Assembly: GCF_005144585.1 (NCBI RefSeq)
Contig: NZ_SSMQ01000045.1
Location: 42,665-106,664 of the forward strand
Reading direction: 5' to 3'
Length of the DNA: 64,000 nt
DNA from: Polyangium fumosum
GTDB taxonomy: Bacteria > Myxococcota_A > Polyangia > Polyangiales > Polyangiaceae
Part shown: piece by piece, positions 43,530 to 52,800 of the stretch
How positions within the stretch are numbered: the stretch's first letter is position 1
Layout: every line of letters starts with the position of its first letter
Notes under the pieces: generated by a model
Seen by the model: only the letters and a program-made list of their open reading frames with translations
The model's database searches: none
What the model was told of the DNA's origin: nothing
Program-made: the position numbers and the translations under genes

Positions 43530-44015
43530 ATGGCCCTGAACGCGCACTTGAGAATCGTCGCGGAAAAACAGGGCGCAATCCTGGGCTCGGTCACGCAAAA
43601 AGGACGCGAAGGATCGATTCAGGTCATCGCGGCCATGCACGAGATCGTGAGCCCACGCGACCCAGCGAGTGGTCGTCCCACGGGCAAACGCGTGCACAAG
43701 CCGTTCGTCGTGACCAAGGTCCTCGATCGGTCCTCCCCGCTACTCTACAGCGTTCTCTCCAACAACGAGAACATCAAGAGCTTCGAGCTCCAGTTCTACA
43801 CGCCGGACAAAACCGGCATCGAGAAGCAGCACTACACGGTGCGCCTCGAGAACGCGAACATCAGCTCGATCATCTTCCGGATGCCGAACACGCGCGGCAA
43901 AATCGCGTCGCAGCTCCCCGAGCGCGAAGAGATCGCGTTCACGTACCAGAAGATCGTCTGGACGTGGAACGAGGGTGGGATCTCAGCGGATGATGACTGG
44001 GAGACGCCGAGGTAA
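43530..44015 (+). CDS. hcp: Hcp-family type VI secretion tube protein 2
   Basis: 161 residues; tandem paralogue of the previous gene, sharing GSVTQKGRE, SPRDPASG.PTGKR.HKPF, EEIAFTYQKI and EGGIS.DDDWETP but differing in the NEN-following loop and near SSIIFRMPNTRGKIA. Start at 43530 is set by alignment with copy 1 (MALNA.LR). Codon use is less GC-extreme than copy 1 near its 5' end. Confidence 0.9.
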   Translation: MALNAHLRIVAEKQGAILGSVTQKGREGSIQVIAAMHEIVSPRDPASGRPTGKRVHKPFVVTKVLDRSSPLLYSVLSNNENIKSFELQFYTPDKTGIEKQHYTVRLENANISSIIFRMPNTRGKIASQLPEREEIAFTYQKIVWTWNEGGISADDDWETPR

Positions 44016-44018
44016 CGC

Positions 44019-44108
44019 GACTTTTACGATGGGGGTTTTTACGATGGGGGTTTTTTACGATGGGGGCTCCGCTCCGCAAGCGGAGCTGTGCCCCCAAACC
44101 CCCCCGGG
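44019..44108. repeat. GC-rich palindromic repeat (family B), intergenic copy
   Basis: Three tandem TTTTACGATGGGGG units, then GGGGGCTCCGCTCCGC-A-AGCGGAGCTG and CCCCCAAACCCCCC. The same GGGGG..CTCCGCTCCGC..AGCGGAGC..CCCCC core is found inside the gene at 57103-57150 and, with another palindrome, at 55998-56088. Confidence 0.8.
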
Positions 44109-44126
44109 CGTGGATTGAACGGTTAG
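44108..44126. repeat. 19-bp direct repeat flanking the MITE, left
   Basis: GCGTGGATTGAACGGTTAG; identical copy at 44253-44271. The last four bases (TTAG) are also the target-site duplication. Confidence 0.8.
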
Positions 44127-44248
44127 CAGCCTGTGGACTTATCTGCTGCGCGCCCCGAATCGTCGGTCGACATCGCTCGAAATCCTTCAGGATTCCTCGC
44201 TCCGTCGCCCTAGCTTCGGGTCGCTCGCGACGATAATTCCACAGGCTG
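44127..44248. mobile_element. MITE of 122 bp with 17-bp terminal inverted repeats
   Basis: Ends are CAGCCTGTGGACTTATC and, inverted, CAGCCTGTGGAATTATC (one mismatch). It is bordered by TTAG on both sides (44123-44126, 44249-44252), a target-site duplication. No coding capacity, so it would depend on a transposase elsewhere. Confidence 0.8.
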
Positions 44249-44252
44249 TTAG

Positions 44253-44271
44253 GCGTGGATTGAACGGTTAG
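44253..44271. repeat. 19-bp direct repeat flanking the MITE, right
   Basis: GCGTGGATTGAACGGTTAG, reaching into the last codons of the enoyl-CoA hydratase gene; suggests a 20-bp tandem repeat split by MITE insertion. Confidence 0.8.
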
Positions 44272-45032
44272 GCGATAGTTCCGCCGTGACGGCCCGCGCC
44301 CTGGGTGAAGCGGGAAGCGCCTTCGAGGGATTCGCCGCTCAATGCGTTGAGGCCGTGGCGAAGCTCGTTGCGTAATGCTTCGCCGAGGGGCAGGTCGAAC
44401 TGCTCGTAGGCGCTCAGGCGGTCGCCGCGCATGCATAGCTGCGGGAACGCCGCGAGCTCGTGCGCGAGCTTCTCGGCAGCCTCCCGCGCGTGGCCCTTGG
44501 GGACGACGCGGTTCGCGAGGCCGATCCGCAAAGCCTCGTCGGCGTCGACCGGCCGGCCCGTGAGGATGAGATCGAGCGCGCGGCCGAGCCCGATGAGGCG
44601 CGGCAAGCGGACGGTTCCGCCATCGATGAGCGGGACCCCGAAGCGACGGCAGAACACGCCGAGCACCGCGTCTTGCTCGACGATCCGGAGATCACACCAG
44701 AGCGCGAGCTCGAGCCCGCCGGCGACGGCGTGGCCCGCGACGGACGCGATGACGGGCTTTTGCAAAAGCATACGCGTGGGGCCCATCGGCCCGTCGCCCT
44801 CGGCGTCGACGCGGTTCGGCGCGCCCGCGGCGATCGATTTGAGATCCGCGCCCGCGCAGAACGTGCCGTGATCGCCGTGCAGCACGCCGACGGACGCGTG
44901 CGGGTCGCTCTCGAAGGCGCGGAAGGCGTCGGCGAGCGCCTCGGCGGTGGCGCGGTCGACGGCGTTGCGTCGCTCCGGCCGGTCGAGGAGGACGGTGGTG
45001 ACGGGGCCCGATCGTTCGACGCGCACGCTCAT
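44268..45032 (-). CDS. Enoyl-CoA hydratase/isomerase family protein
   Basis: 254 residues, crotonase fold. GTFCAGADLKSIAAG and VAGHAVAGGLELALWCDLRI provide the CoA oxyanion hole; the position of the second catalytic acid is RFGVPLIDGG. Start MSVRVERSG at 45032. Its neighbour on the opposite strand, 73 bp away, is an acyl-CoA dehydrogenase, so both likely serve fatty-acid or acyl-CoA catabolism from a shared divergent promoter region. Confidence 0.9.
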   Translation of the reverse strand: MSVRVERSGPVTTVLLDRPERRNAVDRATAEALADAFRAFESDPHASVGVLHGDHGTFCAGADLKSIAAGAPNRVDAEGDGPMGPTRMLLQKPVIASVAGHAVAGGLELALWCDLRIVEQDAVLGVFCRRFGVPLIDGGTVRLPRLIGLGRALDLILTGRPVDADEALRIGLANRVVPKGHAREAAEKLAHELAAFPQLCMRGDRLSAYEQFDLPLGEALRNELRHGLNALSGESLEGASRFTQGAGRHGGTIA

Positions 45033-45105
45033 GGGGCATGGTATGAAGCGTGCGACGCGCGCCGCAAGGCCGCGGGCGATACGCGAGGCGAACGGAGAGG
45101 CGAGC

Positions 45106-46299
45106 ATGAATTTCGAATTGGACCCGGGAATCGCCGAGCTTCGGCAGAAGGTGCGGGCGTTCGTCGAGGAGCGCGTCGTCCCGAGCGAAGCGAAGATCGT
45201 GGCCGAGGATCACGAGGGCAAACGCGAGACCTTGTCGCGGCTGCAAGCGGAGGCGAAGGCCGAGGCCCTATGGGTGCCGCATTTGCCGCCGGCGTACGGC
45301 GGGCGCGGGCTCGGCATCATGGGCATGTGCGCGCTGTTCCGCGAGATGGGCCGCTCGCCCGTGGGCGCGAAGGTGTTCAACTGCGACGCGCCGAACCAGG
45401 GCAACATGGATCTGCTGCTCGGCGTGGGCACCGACGCGATGAAGGAGCGTTATCTGCGCCCGCTCGCGGACGGCTTGATCACGAGCGCGTTTTGCATGAC
45501 CGAACCCGCGCCCGGCGCCGGCGCGGATCCCTCGAATCTGCGCACCCGCGCCGAGCGCGACGGCAGCGGCTGGGTGATCACGGGGCGCAAGTGGTATTCG
45601 ACGGGCGGAAGGGACGCCGCGTTCCTCATCCTGATGGCGCGGACGAGCGACGATCCGAAGGGCGGGGCGACGATGTTCCTCGTGGATCGGAATGCCCCGG
45701 GCGTGGAGTACGTGCGTGACATCCCGACGATGTCCGAGCCGCTGCTCGATCACCGCGAGGGCGAGCTCGCGTTCCACGGCGTGCGCGTCAGCGACGACGC
45801 GGTGCTCAAGGGCGTGGGCGAGGGGTTCCGGCTCGCGCAGCAAAGGCTCGTGCCGGCGCGCCTGACCCATTGCATGCGTTGGCTCGGCCTCGCCGATCGC
45901 ACGCTCTCGATGTGCAAGGAGTACCTCGTGACGCGCGAGAGCTTCGGCAAGAAGCTCGCGCAACACCAGCTCATCCAGCAGAAGATCGCGCACCACGCGC
46001 TCGGGATCCACGCGGGCAACCTGATGACCTACCATTGCGCGTCGATGCTGGAGAAGGGGCTCGACAAGGAGTCGCGGCCGTACTCGTCGATGGCGAAGCT
46101 CCACGTGGCGCGGCTGCTCTGCGACGTGCTCGACGACGCGATCCAGATGCACGGCGGCCTCGGGTACAGCGAAGACGTGCCGTTCTCGGCCTGGTACCGC
46201 CATGCGCGGAGCGCGCGGATCGCGGACGGCCCGGACGAGGTGCACGAGGTCGTGATCGCCCGCGATTTCTTCACGCGTGGGCTCGAGCTCCTCGTGTAG
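45106..46299 (+). CDS. Acyl-CoA dehydrogenase
   Basis: 397 residues, FAD-dependent alpha,beta-dehydrogenation of acyl-CoA. Motifs: ACAD signature MTEPAPGAGADPSNL, KWYSTGGRDA, RLTHCMRWLGLADRTL, HGGLGYSEDVP and the C-terminal DEVHEVVIARDFF. GGAGAGG upstream fixes the ATG. Chain-length specificity cannot be read. Confidence 0.95.
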   Translation: MNFELDPGIAELRQKVRAFVEERVVPSEAKIVAEDHEGKRETLSRLQAEAKAEALWVPHLPPAYGGRGLGIMGMCALFREMGRSPVGAKVFNCDAPNQGNMDLLLGVGTDAMKERYLRPLADGLITSAFCMTEPAPGAGADPSNLRTRAERDGSGWVITGRKWYSTGGRDAAFLILMARTSDDPKGGATMFLVDRNAPGVEYVRDIPTMSEPLLDHREGELAFHGVRVSDDAVLKGVGEGFRLAQQRLVPARLTHCMRWLGLADRTLSMCKEYLVTRESFGKKLAQHQLIQQKIAHHALGIHAGNLMTYHCASMLEKGLDKESRPYSSMAKLHVARLLCDVLDDAIQMHGGLGYSEDVPFSAWYRHARSARIADGPDEVHEVVIARDFFTRGLELLV

Positions 46300-46306
46300 G
46301 CAAGGC

Positions 46307-46636
46307 ATGACCGGCAAGAAAAAGCCTCTCTCGGCCCGCGCGCAGCGCCGGGAAGCCGAGCGCGCCGCGGTCAAGCACGTGCGGGATCGCGAGCGCCTCG
46401 CCTCGCTCGAACCGGGCGGCTCGCCCGAGCGGCCGATCGCGATCACGAGCGCCTCCGAGGTCGAGGTCGCGGCGCGCGGGATGCCTTGCGCGCGTTGCAG
46501 CGGCGAGGTGCGCGTCGACGAACACCTCGCGGAGACGGTCGGGACGTCGCGGCTCCGCATCGCGCGTGTCGTCTGTCCGGCGTGCGGCGCGCGGCGGTCG
46601 ATTTACTTCCGCCTCGGCGCGGGATTGCCCAATTGA
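46307..46636 (+). CDS. Small zinc-ribbon protein
   Basis: 109 residues. Basic N-terminal helix (KKKPLSARAQRREAER) and a C-terminal CARCSGEV...CPACGARR double-knuckle typical of zinc ribbons. It begins 8 bp after the acyl-CoA dehydrogenase stop, so likely co-transcribed. Function unknown. Confidence 0.8.
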   Translation: MTGKKKPLSARAQRREAERAAVKHVRDRERLASLEPGGSPERPIAITSASEVEVAARGMPCARCSGEVRVDEHLAETVGTSRLRIARVVCPACGARRSIYFRLGAGLPN

Positions 46637-46680
46637 CGACGCTCGGCCTGGCCTACACTTGGCGGCTTGGAGGAGAGGTC

Positions 46681-47883
46681 ATGAAAAGCCTACCATTCTC
46701 ATCGCTCTTGCTGGGGCTCGCGCCGTTCGTCCTCGCTGCGTGCGGGGGAGGGGACGCGAGCCCGGAGAGCCCGGACGTCGGGCCGAGCGCGGCTTGTGTC
46801 GCGCTCGGTTGCGCGGCGGATCAAAAGATCTGCGTCGAGGACGGGGCCGGCGCGCGTTGCGAGGGGTGCCCGAGCGGCCAGCATGCTGCGTCCTCGGGGA
46901 CGTGCGAAAAGCTCATCGGGACGCCGCTCGCGCATACCTTCGCCGAGTTCACCGTGGAGGCGGGCCAGGAGATCAAAGGGCTCTGCCAGAGCGTGACCCT
47001 CAACAACGCGACCGAGATCTGGGTCAACGCCGTCGAGCTTCGGCAGAACGAGTCCTCGCACCATTCCAACTGGACGTTCGTCCCTTCGGACAAGTTCGAC
47101 GGCCCCGACGGTGTCTGGAAATGCGCGGAGCGGGACTACGATCAGGTCGCGGCCGCGCTCGTGGGCGGCGTCATCTACGCGCAATCGACGCAGACCGAGC
47201 GTGAGGTGCAGAAATTCCCGGACGGTGTGGCGGTCCGCATCCCGCCGTATTCACGCATCATCGGCGACGTCCACCTGCTCAACACCTCCCAGGCGCCCGT
47301 CACGGGCACGCTCACGCTCACGCTCTACGGCGTGCCGAAGGAGGAGGTGAAGCACAAGCTCACCCCGTTCCATCTCGACTACCACGGCCTCGCCATCCCG
47401 CCGCACGCGAAATCGCGTTTCTACGGGGAATGCGCGCTGGAGGGCCCGTTCGCGGCCTCGGGCAATACGTTCGACCAGAAGGTGTATTACATCCTGCCGC
47501 ACACCCACGCGATGGCGAAGCGGTTCTTCCTGGAGATCCTCGGCGGCCCGCGCGACGGCGAGACGATCCTCGAGCTCTCGGCCTACAACGGGGAAGCGCA
47601 CGGCCGCGTCTACGAGAAGCCGATCGACATGACGGGCGCGGAGGGCTACCGCTTCGGCTGCGAATACGACAACCCCCGCGACGAGACCGTGAGCTGGGGG
47701 TTCGGCGACCAGGAGATGTGCGAGCTGCTCGGGTTCGCCGAGGGGAACGTGGCCTTCGAGTCCGTGGTCTCGTCGGCGCAGGAGGTCGGCGCGGACGGTG
47801 ATCTCCGGCTCTTCTCGGCCCCGTGCGTGACGTACGCGTTCCCGTGGGACCACGACAAACCGGGCGGCCCGCCGCCGCCCTGA
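46681..47883 (+). CDS. Lipoprotein with copper monooxygenase-like (PHM/DBM) fold
   Basis: 400 residues; lipobox FVLAACGGG, Cys-rich linker, then a long beta-rich region. The HH pair in NESSHHSNWTF and HTHAMAKRFFLEI recall the copper-binding sites of peptidylglycine/dopamine monooxygenases. The Met ligand and full domain pair are not clear, so activity is uncertain. GGAGGAGAGG precedes the ATG. Terminal GGPPPP. Confidence 0.7.
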   Translation: MKSLPFSSLLLGLAPFVLAACGGGDASPESPDVGPSAACVALGCAADQKICVEDGAGARCEGCPSGQHAASSGTCEKLIGTPLAHTFAEFTVEAGQEIKGLCQSVTLNNATEIWVNAVELRQNESSHHSNWTFVPSDKFDGPDGVWKCAERDYDQVAAALVGGVIYAQSTQTEREVQKFPDGVAVRIPPYSRIIGDVHLLNTSQAPVTGTLTLTLYGVPKEEVKHKLTPFHLDYHGLAIPPHAKSRFYGECALEGPFAASGNTFDQKVYYILPHTHAMAKRFFLEILGGPRDGETILELSAYNGEAHGRVYEKPIDMTGAEGYRFGCEYDNPRDETVSWGFGDQEMCELLGFAEGNVAFESVVSSAQEVGADGDLRLFSAPCVTYAFPWDHDKPGGPPPP

Positions 47884-47884
47884 G

Positions 47885-48466
47885 TCACTTCGCCGATTGC
47901 AACATCGTCCGGAACGCGTCGCGCGCGGCCTGCACGCTGTCGCTCGGGCCGGACATCTTGAAGAACCAGGTGCCCCGATCCGGGGTCTTCACGGCCGCGC
48001 CGACGAGCCGGAAGTTCTCCTTCACCATCTGCATCGCCGCGCGCTTCTTCGGGCCCACCGGCGGGCCGAGCGCGATCTTGTAGGTCCCCGCCACCTCGAC
48101 CGTCTCGACCTTGAGCGCGCCCACGTCGAAGCTCTCCCGCTTGGCCTGCGCCCCCACATCCCCGTCGAACTGGCCGAACCACTCCTTGAACCGCTTCTCC
48201 GGGTCGCCCGCGGCGCCCGTGCCGAAGAAGAAGACCTCGATGTCGGCCTCCTCCTTGTCGTCGCCGGCCTTCGTCGTCTTGTAGGCGGCCTTCTTCGGCC
48301 CGTTCTTGGGCGGATCCTGCACCGTCCAGGCTGCGGGCGTGGCCCACGCGAGGGGGGCGACGGTCGCCGTCTGCGGCCCCGCGGACGGGGGCGGGTCGGG
48401 CTCGGCGGGGCTCTTGGAGCAGGCGGCGAGCGAGAGGACGAGGAGGGTGGCGTACCGGGAAACCAT
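47885..48466 (-). CDS. Lipoprotein of unknown function
   Basis: 193 residues with lipobox LSLAACSKS and a Pro-rich stalk; the mature part (ADIEVFFFGTGAAGDPEKRF, TYKIALGPPVGPKKRA) looks like a small alpha/beta domain common in delta-proteobacteria. Convergent with 46681; start at 48466 chosen to give a proper signal peptide. Confidence 0.75.
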   Translation of the reverse strand: MVSRYATLLVLSLAACSKSPAEPDPPPSAGPQTATVAPLAWATPAAWTVQDPPKNGPKKAAYKTTKAGDDKEEADIEVFFFGTGAAGDPEKRFKEWFGQFDGDVGAQAKRESFDVGALKVETVEVAGTYKIALGPPVGPKKRAAMQMVKENFRLVGAAVKTPDRGTWFFKMSGPSDSVQAARDAFRTMLQSAK

Positions 48467-48584
48467 GATAGACGTCGAAGGGGGCCCCTGGCCCATGGCT
48501 ACACCATCCCGGGGAGATGCGCACGTCCTGTAAGTCCTCGGGGGGGGTCATCCGTAGGTAAGTCCGGCGGATCGGAGACGCGTG

Positions 48585-49838
48585 ATGGAGCAGCTCGGTG
48601 ATTACCTCGTCCGGCGCCTGGTCGGCGAGGGGGGGATGGGCAAGGTCTACGAGGGCGAGGAGCGCCTGTCGAAGCGGCGCGTGGCCCTCAAGGTCTTGCA
48701 CCCCGAGCTCGCGAGGAGTGAGACGGGCCGCAAGCTCTTCGTGAACGAGATGCAGATCCTCGCGCACCTCGAGCATCCGAACGTGGTGCGGAGCCTGGCC
48801 AGCATCGAGGCGAACGGCCAGCTCGCGATGGTGCTCGAGTTCCTCGACGGCCGCACGCTCCGCACGGTGCTCGGCGAGGAAGGGCGGCTGCCCTGGGCCG
48901 AGGCGATCCGCATCGTCGCGGCCGTGGCCTCGGCGCTCTCCGCCGCGCACGGGCAGGAGCCGCCGATCATCCACCGCGATCTCAAGCCGGAGAACATCAT
49001 GATCCTGACCGACGGCACGGTGAAGGTCATGGACTTCGGCATCGCCAAGATGCTCCAGGCGATGAACCAGACGAACACGCAGAGCGTGGGCACGCTCCAG
49101 TACATGAGCCCCGAGCAGATCGACGCGCGCACCATCGATCATCGCGCCGACCTCTACGCGCTCGGGCTCGTCTTCTACGAGCTGCTCGCGGGCAAACCGC
49201 CGTTCTCATCGGCCTCGCCGCGGCAGCTCTTGAACCTCCAGTGTACGGCCGAGCCGCCGCCGCTCGAAGCGGACGTGCGGAGCGGCTTGCCGAAGGGCGT
49301 CGAGCAGCTCGTCTTCCAGCTCCTCGAAAAAGCGCCGGAGGACCGGCCTTATTTCGCGCAGGACGTGGTCGACAGGCTCGAACCCTTCCAGGTCGCGGCG
49401 CCCGCGCCCGCGCGCACGAGCCCCGGCCGCATGAGCTCGCACGGCGCGACCACGCCGCACCAGAAATCCCCCACGCCCCGCACGATCCCCGAGGGGCCTG
49501 CGCCCTCCGACGAGGGCAAACCCGCGGCGCGATCGAGTGATCCGCGATCGGATCGGCAAAGCGACGAGGCGAAGGCCCCGCGGCGCGAGAACGCGGGCGC
49601 GGGCGCGCGCAAGGATACGATCGCGCTCGTCGATCAGGTGGATCAAGGGCGCGAGGTGCCGATGAAGGTCGCGGTCGGGATCATCGTGGGGCTCTCGCTG
49701 CTCGCGGGCCTCGGCGCGTACCTCGTGCGATCGACACAAGCCGCGGAGGATCCGGCCTCCACGGGCGCGCCCACGGCGACGGCCACGGCCACGGCCACCA
49801 CGAAGAACACGGCGACGGGGAAGGTGCGGGGGCGATGA
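48585..49838 (+). CDS. Ser/Thr protein kinase, first gene of redox operon
   Basis: 417 residues. A complete catalytic domain: GEGGMGKVYEGEE, ALKVLHPE, HRDLKPENIM, MDFGIAKM, YMSPEQ, DLYALGLVFYELL. Then a Pro/Ser linker and one C-terminal membrane helix (VGIIVGLSLLAGLGAYLV) with a short outside tail. ATG at 48585 (GTG three bases earlier also possible), GGAG upstream. The stop overlaps the start of the pseudokinase-cytochrome gene (ATGATGA), so production is coupled. Confidence 0.92.
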   Translation: MEQLGDYLVRRLVGEGGMGKVYEGEERLSKRRVALKVLHPELARSETGRKLFVNEMQILAHLEHPNVVRSLASIEANGQLAMVLEFLDGRTLRTVLGEEGRLPWAEAIRIVAAVASALSAAHGQEPPIIHRDLKPENIMILTDGTVKVMDFGIAKMLQAMNQTNTQSVGTLQYMSPEQIDARTIDHRADLYALGLVFYELLAGKPPFSSASPRQLLNLQCTAEPPPLEADVRSGLPKGVEQLVFQLLEKAPEDRPYFAQDVVDRLEPFQVAAPAPARTSPGRMSSHGATTPHQKSPTPRTIPEGPAPSDEGKPAARSSDPRSDRQSDEAKAPRRENAGAGARKDTIALVDQVDQGREVPMKVAVGIIVGLSLLAGLGAYLVRSTQAAEDPASTGAPTATATATATTKNTATGKVRGR

Positions 49839-52800
49839 TGAAACGCGCGCGCCCCGAGGCGAGCGGGATCGCGGCCGGCGCGCCGTTGCCGCCGCTCGGG
49901 CGCGCGTCGCGTTTCGCCTGCGAGGGCGGGCGCGAGCTCTTCCGGCTGCCCAGCTCGGACGAGGCTGCAGCGCGAAGGTTGCTCGGGTTCGGCGAGGCTT
50001 CCATCGGGGGCTTCACGCTCGGCGGCGTGGACGACGAGGGCGTGTGGATCGTGCGCCGGAAGCTCGGGACGAGCCTCGCGGAGCTCCTGCGCGAGCGGAA
50101 GGGGCCCTGGCCGTGGCGCGAGGCGCTCGGCATCACGCTCGCGGTCGCCGAGGGGCTCGCCGCGTGCGAGAAGGCGAGCCTCTTTCCGGGGCCGCTCTCG
50201 CTCGAAGGCGTGTACGTGGACGACGAGGGCGCCGTGGTCGTCGCGGCGCCGCGGCTCGTGGGCGCGATCCTCGGCGCGCAGGAGGGCGGATCCCGCGGTG
50301 GAACAGCGGAGATCTCGCCGCGCTGGACGCCGCCCGAGCAGGCCGCGGGGGCCGTGTGGGACAGCGCTGCGAATCGGTACGTGCTCGGGCTCTTGCTCTA
50401 CCGGCTGCTCGCGGGCGAACACCCGTTTGCTGGCGCGGGCTTGCGTCACGCGCTCGACGAGGCTGCGCAACGCGAGGCGCCTCCGTTCGTGGACGCCGTG
50501 GCGCGCGCGCTCCCGACGGGCCTGCAGAGCCTTTGCTTGCGGCTCCTCGATCCAGAGCCGGCGAGGCGACCCGATCGCGCCGTGACCGTCACGCAGGAGC
50601 TCGGGCGTTTCCTTCGTGGCGAGAGCGCCTCCGCCGCGGCTCCGCGGCCCACGCGCGACCGCAAGCCCGCGGAGACCCGCGCGCGAACGGCGGACGACCC
50701 CCCGGGGGTCCCCGCGGAACGACCGGCCCCGGCGCAACGTGTTGCCGCCGCGGGAAAACCGAGCCCCGCGAAGAGCGCGTGGATCTCCGCGGGCCTGCCC
50801 ATCGGCGCCGGCCTGCTCGTCGCGGCGTTCGCGTTCTCGCGCCTCGCGCCTGCGCCTGCGGAAGCGCCCAAGCAGGAGATCGCGCCCCTCACGCCCATCA
50901 CCTCCGTCGGCACCACGAGTGAGGCCTGCGCCTCGTGCCATCCGCGCCAGGCTGCGGAGTGGCGCCGCTCGGTGATGGCGCACTCGGTGAAGAGCCCGCT
51001 CTTCAATGGCCTGGAGAGCCTCATCGAGGAGCAGGTCGGCCGCGACGAGGATTGCCCGAACGGCGCCGGCATCCTCCGCCGCGTCAATGCCTCGACCGCC
51101 TGCCGCAATCGCCAGAGTGGTGTGGCCGTGACCGGCTCGGGCGGCGAGCATTGGTGCGTCAATTGCCACAGCCCCGCCGAGAAGATCGAGCGCCCCTTGC
51201 CAGCGTGGGACGGCCGCGCCGGCGGTGATCCGACGACCCGCAAGCCCGTGCGTGATCTGCTCGGCGCGCAGGGCATCGAGGGCATTTCCTGCGTCTTCTG
51301 TCACACCGTGCACGGCCCCGTCGGCGGGCGCGGCGGCGGACGCGGCGGCTACGAGGGAAACCCCACCTGGACCTCGTTCGTCACGGGCGCCGTGTTTCCG
51401 GCCAGACCCGAGGACAACCGTGGCCTGTTCGGGATCGCGAACAGCGGCTACGATCTTCGGAACGAAGAGCTTTTCCTCGAAAATTCGCGCGCGCCGCGCC
51501 CCATCGCCTCTGCCTCGGCCGGAGCGCCCGACAGCATCGATCCCCTCGTCCACCGCCGCCCGAGCGAGCGCGCGGACGCCTACCTCCGCACGAGCGAGTT
51601 CTGCGGGAGCTGCCACGACGTGCGCCTCTTCGGCAGCGACGTCCTCGGCGTGCAAAAGGGCGAGCATTTCAAGCGCCTGCGCAACGCCTACTCCGAGTGG
51701 GCCGCCTGGGCCCGCGACGAGGAGCGGCGCGGGAAAACGCCCGCGACTTGCCAGGACTGCCACATGAGCACGTACCCCGGCGTCTGCGAGCCGGGCGCCC
51801 CTGCGAGCGGCGAGGCCGAGCCCGAATGCCCGCCCGGCTCCCATTTCGTCGCGCGCGCGCCCGGCGTGTTCCCGACGGGGCGATCGGCCGACAACTCGCC
51901 CAAGGCCACGAACGTCAGCACGCATTACTTCTCCGGCGTCGATCTCCCGCTCTCCGACGAGTTCCCCAATTCGCTCGTCGACGAGACCACGATCGACGCC
52001 CACGGCATCCCGCTCGGCGCGCGCCGCCGCCGCGACCTCCTCCTGCGTCACACCTTCCGCTTCGAGATCGACGGCGCCCGCCGGGGCGGCGCGGGGATCG
52101 AGATCCCGATCGTCGTCGAGAACGTGGGCGCAGGGCACCGCGTCCCGGCCGGCTTCAGCCAGGAACGCGAGTTCTGGGTGCACCTCGTCGTGCGGGATCG
52201 CGACGGCGGCGTCGTCTACGAGGTCGGCCGCGTGGGCCGGCCCGACGAGGATCTCCACGACAAAACCTTCGTCCGCGTGAACACGAACCCCTCGTCGCTC
52301 GACGAGCGCGGCCGCCCGCTCGGCCTCTTCGGCGCCGACGTGCGCGACGGCCCCGACGTCCCGCGCTGGTCTCCTCCGCCCGAGCGCGGCGGCACCTCGT
52401 TCCGCGGCAAGGGCCTCGTCAACTTCCAGAATGGTTTTTTGCGCTGCGTCCGCTGCATCGGCGTGATCGGCCCCGACGGGCGCTGCGAGCCCGGCCCGGG
52501 GCAAGGGTTTCTCCGGGCCGATCGCTTCGACGACGGCGACTACGACATCGACACGGGCGAGTGCCGCTCGAACCTCTCGCTCGATCACGCGCTCTTCGAG
52601 ACGTACTTCCCCGTCGGCGCGCTCGACGCGTCGCGGGGCCAGGTGCGCGGGCCCGACGCCATCGTCGACACACGATCGCTGCCGCCGAACGTGCCCATTC
52701 GCTTCACGTACGACCTCGACGCCGGCGCGCGCCGGGGCCCCTTCCGCGTCGAGGCGCGCCTGCTCTTCCGCGCCTTCCCGCCCTTCTTGATCCGGGCCTT

